Assembly: GCA_037783545.1 (NCBI GenBank) | Contig: JBBELK010000487.1 | Coordinates: 186,001-250,000, forward strand | Length of the DNA: 64,000 nt | Reading direction: 5' to 3' | Source of the DNA: Henricia sp. BOLD:AAB3569 | Taxonomy: Eukaryota; Echinodermata; Asteroidea; Spinulosida; Echinasteridae | In this document: positions 35,001 through 45,349 of the stretch, piece after piece | How positions within the stretch are numbered: position 1 is the stretch's first letter | How the letters are laid out: the number at the start of each line of letters is the position of its first letter | Notes under the pieces: model-generated | Databases searched by the model: none | What the model saw: only the letters and a program-made list of their open reading frames with translations | Told to the model about the DNA's origin: nothing | Translations under genes and position numbers: made by a program

Positions 35001-38000
35001 TTTAGTTGCACTACCCAAGGCTCATAGGTTGCAATAACCGATACCCTTGACTACATGTACATGTAGCATGTTGCAGCGACCAGAAGAGCTCAGAAGAAAT
35101 CCTGCCAGCCAATTGCAAAAAAATGCCACAAAAAATGAGTCAAATGTCGTGCAGTCTGGACCAAGTTTTTGTGACCAATTCTAGAAATCAGTGGCTGATC
35201 CAGGAATCTTTCAAATTAAAAAATAAAAATGAAATTTCAGGGCAATACCCCAAAATTACAAATGGTAGGAATTTTCATTGTATTTTCGCATATTAATGGC
35301 CTGGATCCACCGCTGATTTCTGGTGGTGAAAACTCGGCCCAAAATCTCCAACTCATTTTGCCAGAATGGATCACAGTTAAAATAAACGCATGCATAAAAT
35401 TACTACCATGGTCTTGATGTTCATACCAAGCAAACCAGGACTATATTGGTTTTGTGAACTTTGTGTGTATGCCAATATTTGCAAGGTATGCTTTGTAACA
35501 TTTGCTGCAAGAAACCACATGGTGAACATACTACAAATGAGTGCGTACAGTTTTAAAGCATACCTTGGTGTTTTTGCGAGTGAAATTTGGCATGCAAGTT
35601 TAATTGATCACGTTCAAATGACGTCACTTCCTACAAAATGTCACGTGCATCAGGATTTTTAGCGTAATTATTTTGTGACGCGCATCGGTTGCACCGTATT
35701 TCGAACAAATTTTGAGCAACACGCGCACGTTTGGAACATTTACCAGGGTGTGTGTGCGTACTTGATGGCGTTTATTATGCAGTAGCATTTTTCCTACGAA
35801 GATGGCGTCTGTGAGAGTGATCAATATAGCACCAATACAGCATTTGATCTGTTTGGTACAAATGTGCAGACCATGGCAGCAACATTGGTTTCCATAAATG
35901 CATGCATTAACATTGTAATATACATGTACAAAATGTACGGTAACATTCAGTCAGTGTTTGATCACTCACCAGTAGGAACAATCACTGCAGAAGGACCACT
36001 CCTTGCACGTGTAGCGTCCTCTCCAGCCCCTTTGTCATCTTGCTGTCCATCGCCACCCACAGTTGGGGCTTCCAAACTGCAATTACCCGTGCTTAAGTCA
36101 ATGTACACCTGTTGCTCCAGCTTCGTATCGTAGTGACAGCTCCAAAATTTGCCACAAATGTCTGTGATTACATTTTCAGAGGAATCTCCCTGTTCAACTT
36201 CCGACACTTGTTCACTTTTGTCATCATTCATTTCAGATGGTATAGGTTTTTCCTTGTTGACCACACATGTATCTGTTGGCTCCTGTTCAGACTTTTCATC
36301 CTTTAGAGGTGATGCTGACTTGTCACATACATGTATATGAACTTGATTTGGCATGTTAGAGGAAGATGTGCAGTGTGACAACACTTCCTGCCGAGTTTCA
36401 GGCAGTTTTGCATTCGTCTCATTATTAGGGCTTCTTGTGCCAACTTCACTCCAAATGCTATCCCGAGCAACACTTCTATCAACTCCGCATGCTTCTAAAG
36501 TCACTTTGTCAATCCCTGAGGGTGCTTCACAAATGTTGGTGTCTAATTTAGAGCATTCCGATGGCTTGGTTCCAATGTCTACTGCTGGTAAATCGTCCGT
36601 GTCTGAATCAGTGGTTTCACCAAGGCTCACAATTTCAGGAATTGTGGAAGAGGCTTTCGCATCGTTTGCTGATGATTCATCATGAATTATATGTACTTCG
36701 GACTGAGACTCGCTATCTGTAAGGCTTACGAATCTGACTTCCCTAATCCTTGGGCTTGGTGTGCAGCGAGGATTAGTCAAAACTGACATGCTTGAATCAG
36801 AGAGTATCTCTTGAATCTTGGAATGAGTGTTTCTGAGTTCATTCTCCGATGACAATTCATCAGAATCAGTCTGCAGGCATTGAGCAGTTACTATTGAGTC
36901 TACTGCAGTCTTTTCTTCAAGAGTAGCACCACTGGTCTCAGGTTCTTCTGCAATCTCAAATACACTCAATGAATCCTCCCTGTTTGTGCAACGTTTCTTT
37001 TCTTGACTCCTCAAAGTACAACTGCCTGAATAATTATGGACTTCTGTGTTTAGAGGTGGAAGATTATACCTTTCTCTTTCAACTGACTTTGTGGTTTCTG
37101 AAGAAAGCACATTAGGTTCCACATTTTCATTTTGCTTCGCACTACTTCGTTTTACAGTACACAAGCACACTGCGTCTTTCGGGAAGAAGTAGACGGGTTG
37201 CGGCATGTTTGGTGGTTGTGACTTCAGATTTCTAGTAATAACATCTGGAGCTAAGACTTCTTGGACCGACTGGAGAAAGCTGCCTGATGTTATAAATCTC
37301 TTTGGCAGCGTGGCTTCCATATCACTCATTTCAATGTTGTACCGATTTCTGCTTTGTGACATAGAATGGGCATGATGAGGATCTATTGAGAAACTTTTAG
37401 ATGCAAGTCTTTTTAGATTTGGCTTTGGGTGACTGCTGTAGTTGTCTGAATCATTTCTCTCTTTGTATTGCGTAGATCTGTCCAGCTGTTTGTATTGCTG
37501 CCCCATGAATGTCACATGAGGCTTCACGGACAAATCACTCCTTTTGTCAGTCTTCATAACAGGGCAGGTTTTAGAAAGATCGTCTGCATTTTTACTAGCT
37601 TTAAGTTTGTCACGCATTGGCCAATCTTCAAGCAATGGTTTGTCCATTGTTGCGTCACGTTTATCTTTCAACTTTGAATTTTCTGACACTGCTCTCTCAG
37701 ATGCAACATTGCTGCCTTTGACTGGGCTAGCAGGACCACGCGGTGGTACTTCAACTTGTGCTACTTTTTCATCAGTTCCATTGTGGGCCACTATTTTTAA
37801 TCCCCCCAGATTTCTCTTCTTCAATCGAATAGGAGGCGAGGCGGTGACACACGAAGGGTGCCGTTTCAGACCCTTGTCTGGGGTAAAGAATCTGCTAGTG
37901 GCTTCCTTATCTTTTCCAGAATCCAGCTTGGACGTTGAGTGCTTGGTAGACTTGATTTGAGCAGTCGCTCTTTGAAGTGAGTTCTTGAAAATCTGCAGTG

Positions 38001-41000
38001 AACTCAACAGCCTACTTAGATACCTATGTGTTTCTGGTGACTTACTGCTGGAGGAATTATGTGGCTTAAGAGAAATAAAGGAATGTTTGGCTTTCACATC
38101 CATGTTCTCATGGCGTGCTTCATCAGTCAATATTAGAGGCTTGGTCTTGGTAACACTGGGAGTTATGGCTGCTGTTGATTCTGATGAGTGGTGCTCACTT
38201 TTGTCACTCATGTCTGCATCAAAATTTGAAGTTCCCAAATTGATGGCTGGTGATGAGGTAATCCCATCCATCTTTCTCAACGTACATGTACCTGTACTTC
38301 TCAACTCTGGTGTAGCAAACTGTTCCGTACATTCTTCGATATTTGGAATTATCCGGGTATTACTTGATGAATGCAACTTTATTTCAGGACAAATCTTGAG
38401 ATGTTGTTCTCTTAGACCACTTTCGGTGGTTGCCGGTGAACCATCCGTTTGATTCTGCTGCACAACACATGGATTATCAACATCTTGTGCAGCTGTGGTC
38501 TTTTCATCTGGCTTAAACTCTGGTAAATCATTGGTCTTACAGTCTGTAACGTGTGCAACCACAGCATTGCCTTGAACATCTGTGCTTTCATGCTGTGAAT
38601 CGGATGAATGCTCATCAAGTGCCGCCAAACAGCTTGTTTCATGTTCTGTGGGAAGTATTAAGTGTTTCTCAACAAGTGATTCATCCATTTTCTTGGATTG
38701 TTCTTGTAATTGACATGGTGCTTGTTGGACATTTGGATTTTCTGCACATTCCGTAGGGCATAAGATAGCAAATTCTTCATGCAGCGTCTCTGCATTATCA
38801 ACGTGTAGGGACAACTGTCCATGTTCAATCAACTCTGATGGTAGGATGGAGAAGTCTGTAGAACTTTGCAAATCAGGCCATTGGCTTTTGGTTGAAACTG
38901 AATTGCAATTTCTGTCTAGAGATTGTGACATTGCCTGTACAACACTTGCGTGCTCCTCAACAAGCCTGCCACACCTATCAGTAGAATGATGTATGCAAGC
39001 ATTCAGTTCTTTGTCATTGGTGGGGAAATCTTTGTTTCGAGTATGATGGTCAGAATTTATAGGTTCATCAGAAACATGAAGTGTTTTAATTGCTGTCCCA
39101 TCAACCAACTTTCTAGAGTCAGGTATGCAGGAAGCATAGTCCGTCTTCGGAAGGACTTGTTTCTCCGAGGTCCAGCTAACCTTTGGTGGGTTGGTGCTTG
39201 GCTTACTGGTAACTCTGCATTGTGATCTTCTGACAGTTAAAGACTGCAGCGTGCTACTGCATGAGAGTGCAGTAATTCCCCTTCCATACTTCTCAGAGAG
39301 GGTCATGCCTGAACGTTCTTTGGTTGTCTCTTCTTCAACAATAGCATCTTCATCTTCTTGACTGGATCCATCATCCAGCATAAAGATTCCATTCTTGGCA
39401 TCGGGACTTCTTGATTGGCTTTCCTTGTCAACTTTATCCGACAGATTCTCCCGAATCAGAAACTGCTTCACAAGCTGTTCCATGCAACGTAGCACTTCAT
39501 TCCATTCTCGGAACTCCACCAAGGACTTAGACGGTTCAAAGCAGATATCGTAATCTGAAAGCGGACACTTGATGTTTAGGACAAAGATTCCGTAGTGGTC
39601 AGATGCTTTCCCTGGACTGCTGCTGAAATCTGCCACAGACACGTCTGTCGAATTTGTTGTATTCTCTTTTTCCCCGTACCTGGGCTTTGCATGTGTAATC
39701 GAAGATTTCCTGAGAAGATAGTTGACGACTTTTTGGAGTCGCGACTTCAGAACGAGACGATTGTTTACGTACACAAATTGCAAGTTCTTGTTGGGGTGAC
39801 CTTCGACACCAATGTATCCGGAAATGTTGAATTGCCCATGTTCATGATTCACCTCTTTCAAGCTTCTCGCCTTGGCTTGACCAAACAGAAATCGGAATGT
39901 GTTGACAACAGATGGCGTGATGCGAGTCTGGATTGACTTCAGTCCAGTGGTGTCATCTCGAAGTGAAAACGACACTCCTGGGTGGATTAATGCGACACCT
40001 TCCATACGCTGACAAACCCTCTCGTAGTCCAGGCTGGGAGATATCATCTTCCTCCTAACGGGCATATTGTAGAATAGGCCATGAGCCGTGATGGTAGTTC
40101 CAACACTTGGTCTCTTAACTGATGCCTCAAAAACCTGCAAACAATAATCACAGACGTCAAAGTAAGGTTTCGTTAAGCACACATGGTATCAGTGTTCTGC
40201 ACTGGTCCATATTTTGTCCGGGCGCGCCGATGTCGCTCAACGGGGGAGGGGAGCGGGGGGTGGGGGGTGGAAGGGGGGGGTGGGGGGTGGAAGGGGGGGG
40301 TGGGGGGTGGGGGGTGGAAGGGGGGGGTGGGGGGTGGAGGGGGGGCGGGGGGGAGAGGGTGGGTGTGGGGTGTGAAGACGACGATTTCCAAATAGGCCAC
40401 GCACGCGCTTGCAACGATCCACCCGTATTAACTTTCTACACCACTGCGCTGAGCATGCAGCGGCCTCAAGAGATGAACACATTCACCACTTGAGGGCGCT
40501 GTTCGAGACAAATGCATGCAACTGTCATGGCCGTTATATCGACGCTGATTTGCGTGTTTAGTGATCGATAATAGCAAGCGAATCATGTTTGGTGAATTTA
40601 CACCTCATTTTGGAATTACTTGGCTGTACTTTGAGTGTTTTAAAGGGAAACATTTTATTATTTTTGTCCGGGCGGCAAATTTTTGTCCGGGCGCAAACGG
40701 TGCATGTGATGATTTTGTTATTGAACGCGCCCCTTAATTCACTTCCTATATGCCCAAATAGAAAACAGGACAGTTTTTATAAAATGAATATGCGCTTACA
40801 TCATGTAAGTGATAAGTGTGCGCTTGAGCACAATAACAAATGCTTGTGGTTTTTTTTTAATTAGCACCTGTACACTGCAGATAAAGGATACAATCAAGAA
40901 AGTAAACCTACCTCTGCCTTGCCATCCCTGAACATCTTAGTCCAAGTTACATCAGAATCCTTTGCTCTGCTGACAATCTCGAGAACTCTAGACATATGGC

Positions 41001-42471
41001 TGATGCTCGCAAGAGCCTCCCCTCGGTACCCAAAGTGTTTGAGATTGTCCAAGTCGGCTACACTGTGGCACTTACTGGTGGCATAGTACTGCCCAACCAG
41101 GTCAAAATCATCCCTGGTCAGCCCTTTTCCATTGTCTACAACCTGTGAGGAATATTAAGAATCAAGGGAAGAGGGGGCAGCAGAAAGGTAATTTTTGTCC
41201 TAGAATGATGTTTATCATCAGGACCCCACGATGCCGACATAAGGCACAATTAAAGGCAAGGCTCGTCAATGCGCGCGCGAGTTCAAATTCATGCCACAAA
41301 ATACGCAGCTCCATGCCTTTGCTTTGGAGCTGCGTATTTCGTGGTACGAATTTAGCCTCACGTGCGCATTGATGAGCCTCTGCCTTTAAATCATTAAAAA
41401 GCCAAACCACCAAATTAGTGAAATACCTTTGTTAAATTTGACACTAAGTACGTCTAAAAAAACTATATTCATTTCATAATTTGACAAACCTCTGTTTACA
41501 AAGTTCTAAAATTAGGTTCAGTGAACTTGATATATAACATCTCATCAGAGTAATGAATAAAATATGTCATAGTTTTGACAATAGTCATATTTTTGAAAAT
41601 AATGGATTGTTGCTTTTTTTAAAAATCTATCAACCTTGTTGAATAATCAGAGCCTGACTTTTGGGGTCTTTTCACAGTAGCCTAAAGGGTCACATTTGGC
41701 AAAGAGACCATTATTTTCATAATATTAACTTTATAAATCCTGTTTCAAACCAAAATAAATAACTTTATTTTGTTCTGAGAATATAATTTTGAAATCCCTA
41801 ATGAGTAACAAATATGCCTAAGGCAAAAACTATTCATTCTCCCTGACGCAAGCTAAATCAATTACCGATTAATTGCGATCCCCATTGCGAAATGATTCGA
41901 ACCGGCCATTCAACACTGGCTAGCTCGGTGGTCGAGTGGTATAAGACGTCTGCCTTGTTTGCAGGAGGTCGGTTGCAGAAAACTTTTCTGACATTAAAGG
42001 CACAGGCTCGTCAAATTCGTGCCACGAAATACGCAGCTCCATAGCAAAGGCATGGAGCTGTGTATTTCGTCGCACGAATTTGGCACGCGCGCATTGCTGA
42101 CGAGCCTGTGCCTTTAATTTTACTAACAACATCCAACTGAAATATTTTGTTACGCACCAACTATACATGTACACCAACGGTCTAAACTTATTGTTGAGCC
42201 TTCCTAACAATAAGTTGGAGCTCTCACTTATTGTTGGGAGAGGCTTACAATAAGTTGGGACCCTTGGTGTAGTTGGGGCATAACAAGTTCATAAAATTTA
42301 AATCTAGCAAACCTGTATTTTGCCATTTGGGATGTCAACTCTGACAGCGATACACGTAGCTTCTGCATCTACACTGTTCAGTACCAGCTCTTCCACACAC
42401 TGCGCTATGCTAGGAATGGCTATACCAGAGCGCAGACTAGCCCTTGCTTCGGGAGGTAGCAAGCAAATCAT
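26090..42471 (-). CDS. MLH3: DNA mismatch repair / meiotic crossover endonuclease MLH3, complete, 9 exons
   Basis: MutL-family subunit that pairs with MLH1 as an endonuclease in mismatch repair and meiotic crossover formation (family knowledge). Exons in transcript order: 42471-42313, 41142-40912, 40134-35970, 34621-34394, 32411-32239, 30847-30706, 29063-28750, 28162-28060, 26268-26090. All have GT/AG borders and join in frame to 1,897 codons plus stop. Seen in the translation: GHKL motif with E28, N32 and D35; DNGKG at 56-60; GYRGEAL at 91-97; GTTITAHG and MPVRRK in exon 3; [12 protein letters not shown] at 1684-1695 (endonuclease metal site); SQACHG at about 1835; QCAHGRP ending at 1873. 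The start matches the human N-terminus closely. The protein is longer than the human one (about 1,450 aa) because of the linker, but its tail after the CAHGRP motif is shorter. The stop codon is partly made by a transposon. Confidence 0.96.
26397..26640 (+). mobile_element. tRNA-derived SINE in MLH3 intron 8
   Basis: A tRNA-like head (GGTCTAGTGGATAGTGCATTAGAC, then GGTTCGAGGCC) is followed by a body containing CGATGGACTGGCATCCCATCTAGGGG, a phrase typical of invertebrate tRNA SINEs. The tail is not clear because another element begins at 26654. Confidence 0.6.
26654..26865. mobile_element. hAT-type MITE (CAGGGGCGGATCCAGG ends)
   Basis: CAGGGGCGGATCCAGG is mirrored by CCTGGATCCGCCTCTG, with C-rich and G-rich subterminal runs. 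This end sequence is widespread in animal hAT MITEs. GCACC flanks both sides, a partial match to the expected 8-bp duplication. It lies in MLH3 intron 8. Confidence 0.8.
27035..27850. repeat. GGGCA-CGGCAAT motif cluster in MLH3 intron 8
   Basis: Variants of AAGGGCATCACGGCAAT recur at about 27036, 27070, 27105 and 27135 and again at 27738-27842, with facing copies such as ATTGCCTTGCC. They bracket about 590 bp of unrelated sequence (27160-27735). It looks like a foldback element with tandem subterminal repeats, but the ends cannot be fixed. Confidence 0.45.
30270..30705 (-). mobile_element. SINE-like sequence in MLH3 intron 6
   Basis: Read on the minus strand, the phrase TGCTCTTGGGCAAGGCACTTTGCC followed by a Pol III-style body resembles the core of tRNA-derived SINEs seen elsewhere in the window (21114). 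An AT-rich GATAATAATG stretch near 30340 may be its tail. Boundaries are uncertain. Confidence 0.4.
30706..30847 (-). CDS. MLH3: MLH3 exon 6: endonuclease active-site exon
   Basis: This exon encodes [11 protein letters not shown] and then [12 protein letters not shown], the metal-binding motif DQHA-x2-E-x4-E, with every key residue present. The acceptor is CAACAG and the donor GTACAT. It starts in phase 0 and ends in phase 1. Confidence 0.95.
31083..31127. repeat. Poly-C / CCCCA tract in MLH3 intron 5
   Basis: A run of more than 20 C followed by ACCCCC units sits close to intron-5 sequence. It is a simple repeat of likely variable length. Confidence 0.9.
31386..31806. mobile_element. MITE with GGGTCCTATTTCATAAA ends, split by a hAT-like element
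   Basis: CTGGGTCCTATTTCATAAAA at the left is mirrored by TTTATGAAATAGGACCC at the right. Removing the insertion at 31514-31782 and one 8-bp duplication leaves about 144 bp, a normal MITE size. It lies in MLH3 intron 5. Confidence 0.75.
31514..31782. mobile_element. hAT-like element with TGTCCGGGCG internal repeats
   Basis: The ends CAGTGATCTCCACT and AGTGGAGATCAC are inverted. TGGGCTTT is present on both sides (31506-31513 and 31783-31790), an 8-bp duplication as in hAT elements. Inside, TTTTGTCCGGGCG occurs several times and ends in a hairpin GTCCGGGCGGCGCGCCCGGAC. Partial relatives at 33668-34060 and 40185-40720 lie in other MLH3 introns. Confidence 0.75.
32681..33498. mobile_element. 818-bp element with TTAA target duplication in MLH3 intron 4
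   Basis: AGGTACACACCGGC at the left is mirrored exactly by GCCGGTGTGTACCT at the right, and TTAA flanks both sides (32677-32680 and 33499-33502). An internal hairpin around CGGAACCAGAATCTGGTTCCG is present. No transposase ORF is seen. A TTAA target is the rule for piggyBac-type transposases. Confidence 0.82.
33668..34060. mobile_element. TGTCCGGGCG element, second copy (MLH3 intron 4)
   Basis: It starts AGTGTTCTCCACTG, then ATTTTGTCCGGGTGCG, and after about 250 bp repeats TTTTGTCCGGGCGGCC and TGTCCGGGCGCTAACGG, ending in a long poly-G run where the 31514 copy has its terminal hairpin. Confidence 0.6.
33981..34454. repeat. 237-bp tandem duplication copying the 3' end of MLH3 exon 4
   Basis: Bases 33981-34217 are repeated at 34218-34454, starting TCTGGGCGAAAAATTTG. 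Each copy has the end of the TGTCCGGGCG element, a poly-G run (different detail in each), about 80 bp of intron, a splice donor and the last 62 bases or so of exon 4. The copy joined to the rest of exon 4 is the upstream one in transcript terms (34394-34621). The other (34156-34217) is a stranded exon fragment. Confidence 0.9.
35970..40134 (-). CDS. MLH3: MLH3 exon 3: rest of ATPase domain and giant linker
   Basis: This single 4165-bp exon encodes 1,388 codons. The first 230 or so complete the ATPase and transducer domain ([36 protein letters not shown]). The remaining roughly 1,150 are a hydrophilic, Ser/Thr/Glu-rich, low-complexity linker with no motif I recognise. The acceptor is CAG before GTTTTTGAG and the donor is GTGAGT at 35969. 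In human the first coding exon also contains this linker, but here two more introns split the N-terminus. Confidence 0.95.
40190..40720. mobile_element. TGTCCGGGCG element, third copy, with G-rich satellite (MLH3 intron 2)
   Basis: CAGTGTTCTGCACTGGTCC and TTTTGTCCGGGCGCGCCGATGTCGCTC match the start of the 31514 copy. TTTTGTCCGGGCGGCAAATTT near 40670 matches its end. A purine-rich tandem repeat (40240-40370, GGGGGTGGAAG/GGGGTGG units) has grown inside. The right end is not clear. Confidence 0.65.
40240..40370. repeat. G-rich minisatellite (GGGGTGG / GGTGGAAGG units)
   Basis: About 130 bp of strand-asymmetric poly-G/GGTGG with a recurring unit of about 29 bp. Short ORFs on both strands here translate only to Gly- or Pro-rich strings. 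Confidence 0.9.
41254..41385. mobile_element. TTAA hairpin MITE, copy 1 (MLH3 intron 1)
   Basis: AGGCAAGGCTCGTCAATGCG is mirrored at the other end by CGCATTGATGAGCCTCTGCCT. The centre pairs ATACGCAGCTCCA with TGGAGCTGCGTAT, so almost the whole 132 bp folds into one hairpin. TTAA flanks both sides (41250-41253 and 41386-41389). Confidence 0.9.
41928..41990 (+). repeat. tRNA-like 5' half next to a MITE
   Basis: GCTCGGTGGTCGAGTGGTATAAGACGTCTGCCTTGTTTGCAGGAGGTCGG resembles the D and anticodon arms of a tRNA, but no T arm follows before the MITE at 41998. It is probably a tRNA-derived SINE head cut short or interrupted. Confidence 0.45.
41998..42113. mobile_element. TTAA hairpin MITE, copy 2 (MLH3 intron 1)
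   Basis: The ends are AGGCACAGGCTCGTC and GACGAGCCTGTGCCT, with the same central ATACGCAGCTCCA hairpin as copy 1. TTAA flanks at 41994-41997 and 42114-42117. Confidence 0.9.
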
Positions 42472-43870
42472 TGTAGCGTCACAATCATTTCAGGTTTCAT
42501 CTCTTCTCATCATGTGCAGTGCAGTCCATTCCTGTTGAATGATTGACAAAATTAAGTTAATTTCTACCAGAATGAGATGATTGTGGATTTTGTTAATTGA
42601 TCCTATCGAGTCACACTTAGGACTAAATTTACGAAAGGTGATCATCGCACGTTGTAATACTTGCGACTTAACCACATGTGAATAAAGCCCGGTTTCCATA
42701 TAGACGTAACAAACGCAGAGAGTACCGCAAACTAGCAACACAAACAGTAACGCAGACAGTCAGCAAAGTTGAACCAAGTTTAACTTTGCCGATTGTTTCC
42801 ATCAGTGTTTGCATTGCAAACAAACAGTCCCAACTTTACTCAAAGTGTTGAAAACAATGGTAACAAACACGATAGACACCAAGCAAGGTTGTTGCACATA
42901 GTCATCTACTTCTTTATGTGCGGTGCAAGTAGTATACTTCCACAAGTTCCAGAACATCCGAGTCTATGGGAAAGAGACAATCATCTTGTGAACACAAGAT
43001 TAAGTCGTGGACGTGGGAACGAGATAATTATCTCGTGGCCTCGAAATAATGTCATGGGAACGAGATAATCAAATTCAAGTCGTGGGAATGGGATAAAAAT
43101 ATTTTTAACCTCGTCACTTTCACTACAGGGGCGCGTTTAACAGCACAATACGTACGCTGGTATTCCATCCCAGCATACCGAAAACACTGAACCCAATACG
43201 TATTGCATCCCAATCAATCCCAACTTAACTGGAATGTGGTACGCTTAATATACCAAGATGGAGGACGGATAAATTGAGGCTACTACTGCCTCATAGGGAT
43301 TCAAGTCAATATTTTGCTTCAACATTCGGCATGTCGAGGAGAATTTCGAAGTGTTTATTCTTCGACTGTGGAAGACCACTGCCGGTTGAGTTAGCAGTTT
43401 TGATTTGCAATTTAAATGTCAGAATCTTTGCGTTAAGCGTGCAGCCATAGTGCTTTGCAAACCGCGTTGTCTTTACTCATTAGTATAGTCATGTTTGATC
43501 GTACGTTTTGTGATGCAGTCATTCAACAAGCCGTTTCGGTTGCATGATACAGACGCTGTCATACGTATTTCGGTAAATTGTGCTTTTGAACACGCCTCTC
43601 TGGATTCTCTAAAAATTACACTAGCTTGACTTGCGACGGAAAGAACCAGCACTGCAGCAGTTAGCAGGTGTCGTTGGAGTTTTAATTTTTAGAATTATCT
43701 AAACTTCCGATTTCAGTTGTGACCTAACGCTAGGCCAAGGCTATAATTGGCGTAATAAAAAAGTAAAAAAGCTAGTGCCAGCGGCTAGCCCATGCCTAAA
43801 TCTAGTCCAACTGCTAGCATGACGCTCACAGCTATTCTTGTGAACAACACAAGATGACATGCAATTTCGG
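42472..43870. other. MLH3 upstream region; no gene seen
   Basis: This lies immediately 5' of the MLH3 start on the minus strand and should hold its promoter and 5' UTR, but I see no TATA box or other site I would defend. At 42985-43095 there are facing copies of GGGAACGAGATAATTATCTCG, related to the satellite at 59481-59628. Confidence 0.4.
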
Positions 43871-43879
43871 AAATTTATA

Positions 43880-44085
43880 AAACCCGGAGGTCGGAGGTGG
43901 TCGGAGGTACCCAAAGGTACCCGGAGGTAGATTGTTTTTGCTAACGTGTAGTTGGTCCGTTGACGGTGGCTCCGGAGCTACGCAGTATTAAAATAACAAG
44001 CCGGAGGTAGGTTGTAGCATGTACTACACGGTCACAACAAATTCTACCTCCGGGTTACCTCCGACCTCCGGGTTTTAACGACACC
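43880..44085. mobile_element. Foldback element with CCGGAGGT tandem ends
   Basis: AAAACCCGGAGGTCGGAGG at the left is mirrored by CCTCCGACCTCCGGGTTTT at the right, with more GGAGGTA units just inside each end. The centre includes GTTGACGGTGGCTCCGGAGCTACGC. A second, reverse-oriented copy is at 45218-46270 and has been split by another element. Confidence 0.8.
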
Positions 44086-44396
44086 CTGCAATTTCGATTA
44101 TGATTAACACATTTTTATAAAGCACACAAATTTTTGATTAAGCAAATTTATCTGCTAAACAGCTTTATGAAATTGGCCCCAGGGCTCTCTGCTCTGAATG
44201 AAATGAATCTGACATTTATTAACAAGTCGCGCAGAGAGCCTGGATGTGGCTGTGTGTAAACATGGAGGAAGGAAACAAACTTGTTTCCTTCCTCCAGACC
44301 ATCATGACCATGGTGTAAAGCGTCAAAAAAGTCAGAGGCAGTCGCAGGTACTCATGTGGACTAGCCTGAATGAATCATGGTACTATAGGCCTAGCT

Positions 44397-44529
44397 AAGA
44401 TAATCTCAGCTCTTGCTTTATCATTTGTCATTGGGATGTGGTCTTTTCACCAGCCCCTAGAAAAGACCGCATCTGGTGAAAAGACCACATCCAATGACAA
44501 ATGATGAAGCAAGAGCTGAGATTATCTTT
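44397..44529. mobile_element. 133-bp near-perfect hairpin MITE
   Basis: AAGATAATCTCAGCTCTTGC is mirrored over about 60 bp by GCAAGAGCTGAGATTATCTT, through GGTCTTTTCACCAG/CTGGTGAAAAGACC. Only about 16 bases form the loop. Confidence 0.88.
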
Positions 44530-45217
44530 TGTCTGGAGGAAGGAAATGTTTTTCATTGACATCATTCATTGTTCGTGTTTACATGTCATGCAGTCATCCG
44601 TGTCACACCAACAGATATCTATGGTCACACCTCAGTCTTTTATTTGCTGATAAAATTTGGCCGGAGGCCTAGACACTTTTTGTCTTGCTCACTGGCCATC
44701 TCCATAGGCCATGCGGGCGGCCGGCTGGCGCTTCGAACACTGACGAACATTTCGCACGCACATTGCAAATGCATTGCGTGCCGTGGTTTGCGTTCCACTC
44801 ATAATGCGAACACGCACTGCCACCATTTGAAACGTTCGCTAATAGTTCGTACACACTTTTTAGACGACTGCACAAAAACGCTTTCAGCGTTTGTGTCTGG
44901 TCACTCTGGTGACGAACGCAGCTAGCTCGACAGCTGTATGCACTTTCATTGACGTATCGATAGAGGGCGCACATAATAAACACGATTGTTTACAAACAGT
45001 TTCTAAGATACCGGTCTGGTCTGCCACTCACAAATTTCCAATTTTTTGATGTAAAAAACCGAACACCGCCAGCAAAACAGTTCCAGGTAGGCCTAAACAC
45101 ATTTTCATTCTTGTAGATTCTTCTATTCATTTAGTTTTTCTAATATGATATGAATACACAAAAGTAAACACAAAAGAAAGTCTTCCAGTTTTTAAGAAAA
45201 TACTAAGGGTGTGGTTG
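44530..45217. other. Intergenic stretch, nothing recognised
   Basis: Overlapping ORFs up to 118 codons at 44569-44983 run on both strands without any motif I know. No strong inverted repeats are seen. Confidence 0.4.
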
Positions 45218-45349
45218 AAACCCGGAGGTAACCGGAGGTTGAATAAACCTACCTCCGGCTTGTTATTTTTTAAAAGCCAGGCCTACCCAGTGTTCTCCAC
45301 TGCATACCGATTAGCTCCGGGGCCACCATCAACGCACCAACTACACGTT

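Noticed and set aside
40157-40493. Pro-rich and Gly-rich ORFs on both strands
   Set aside because: They are translations of the G-rich minisatellite in MLH3 intron 2.
44569-44983. 118- and 104-codon overlapping ORFs as a small gene
   Set aside because: Open frames on both strands at once, with no motif, no splice context and no sign of selection that I can judge by eye.
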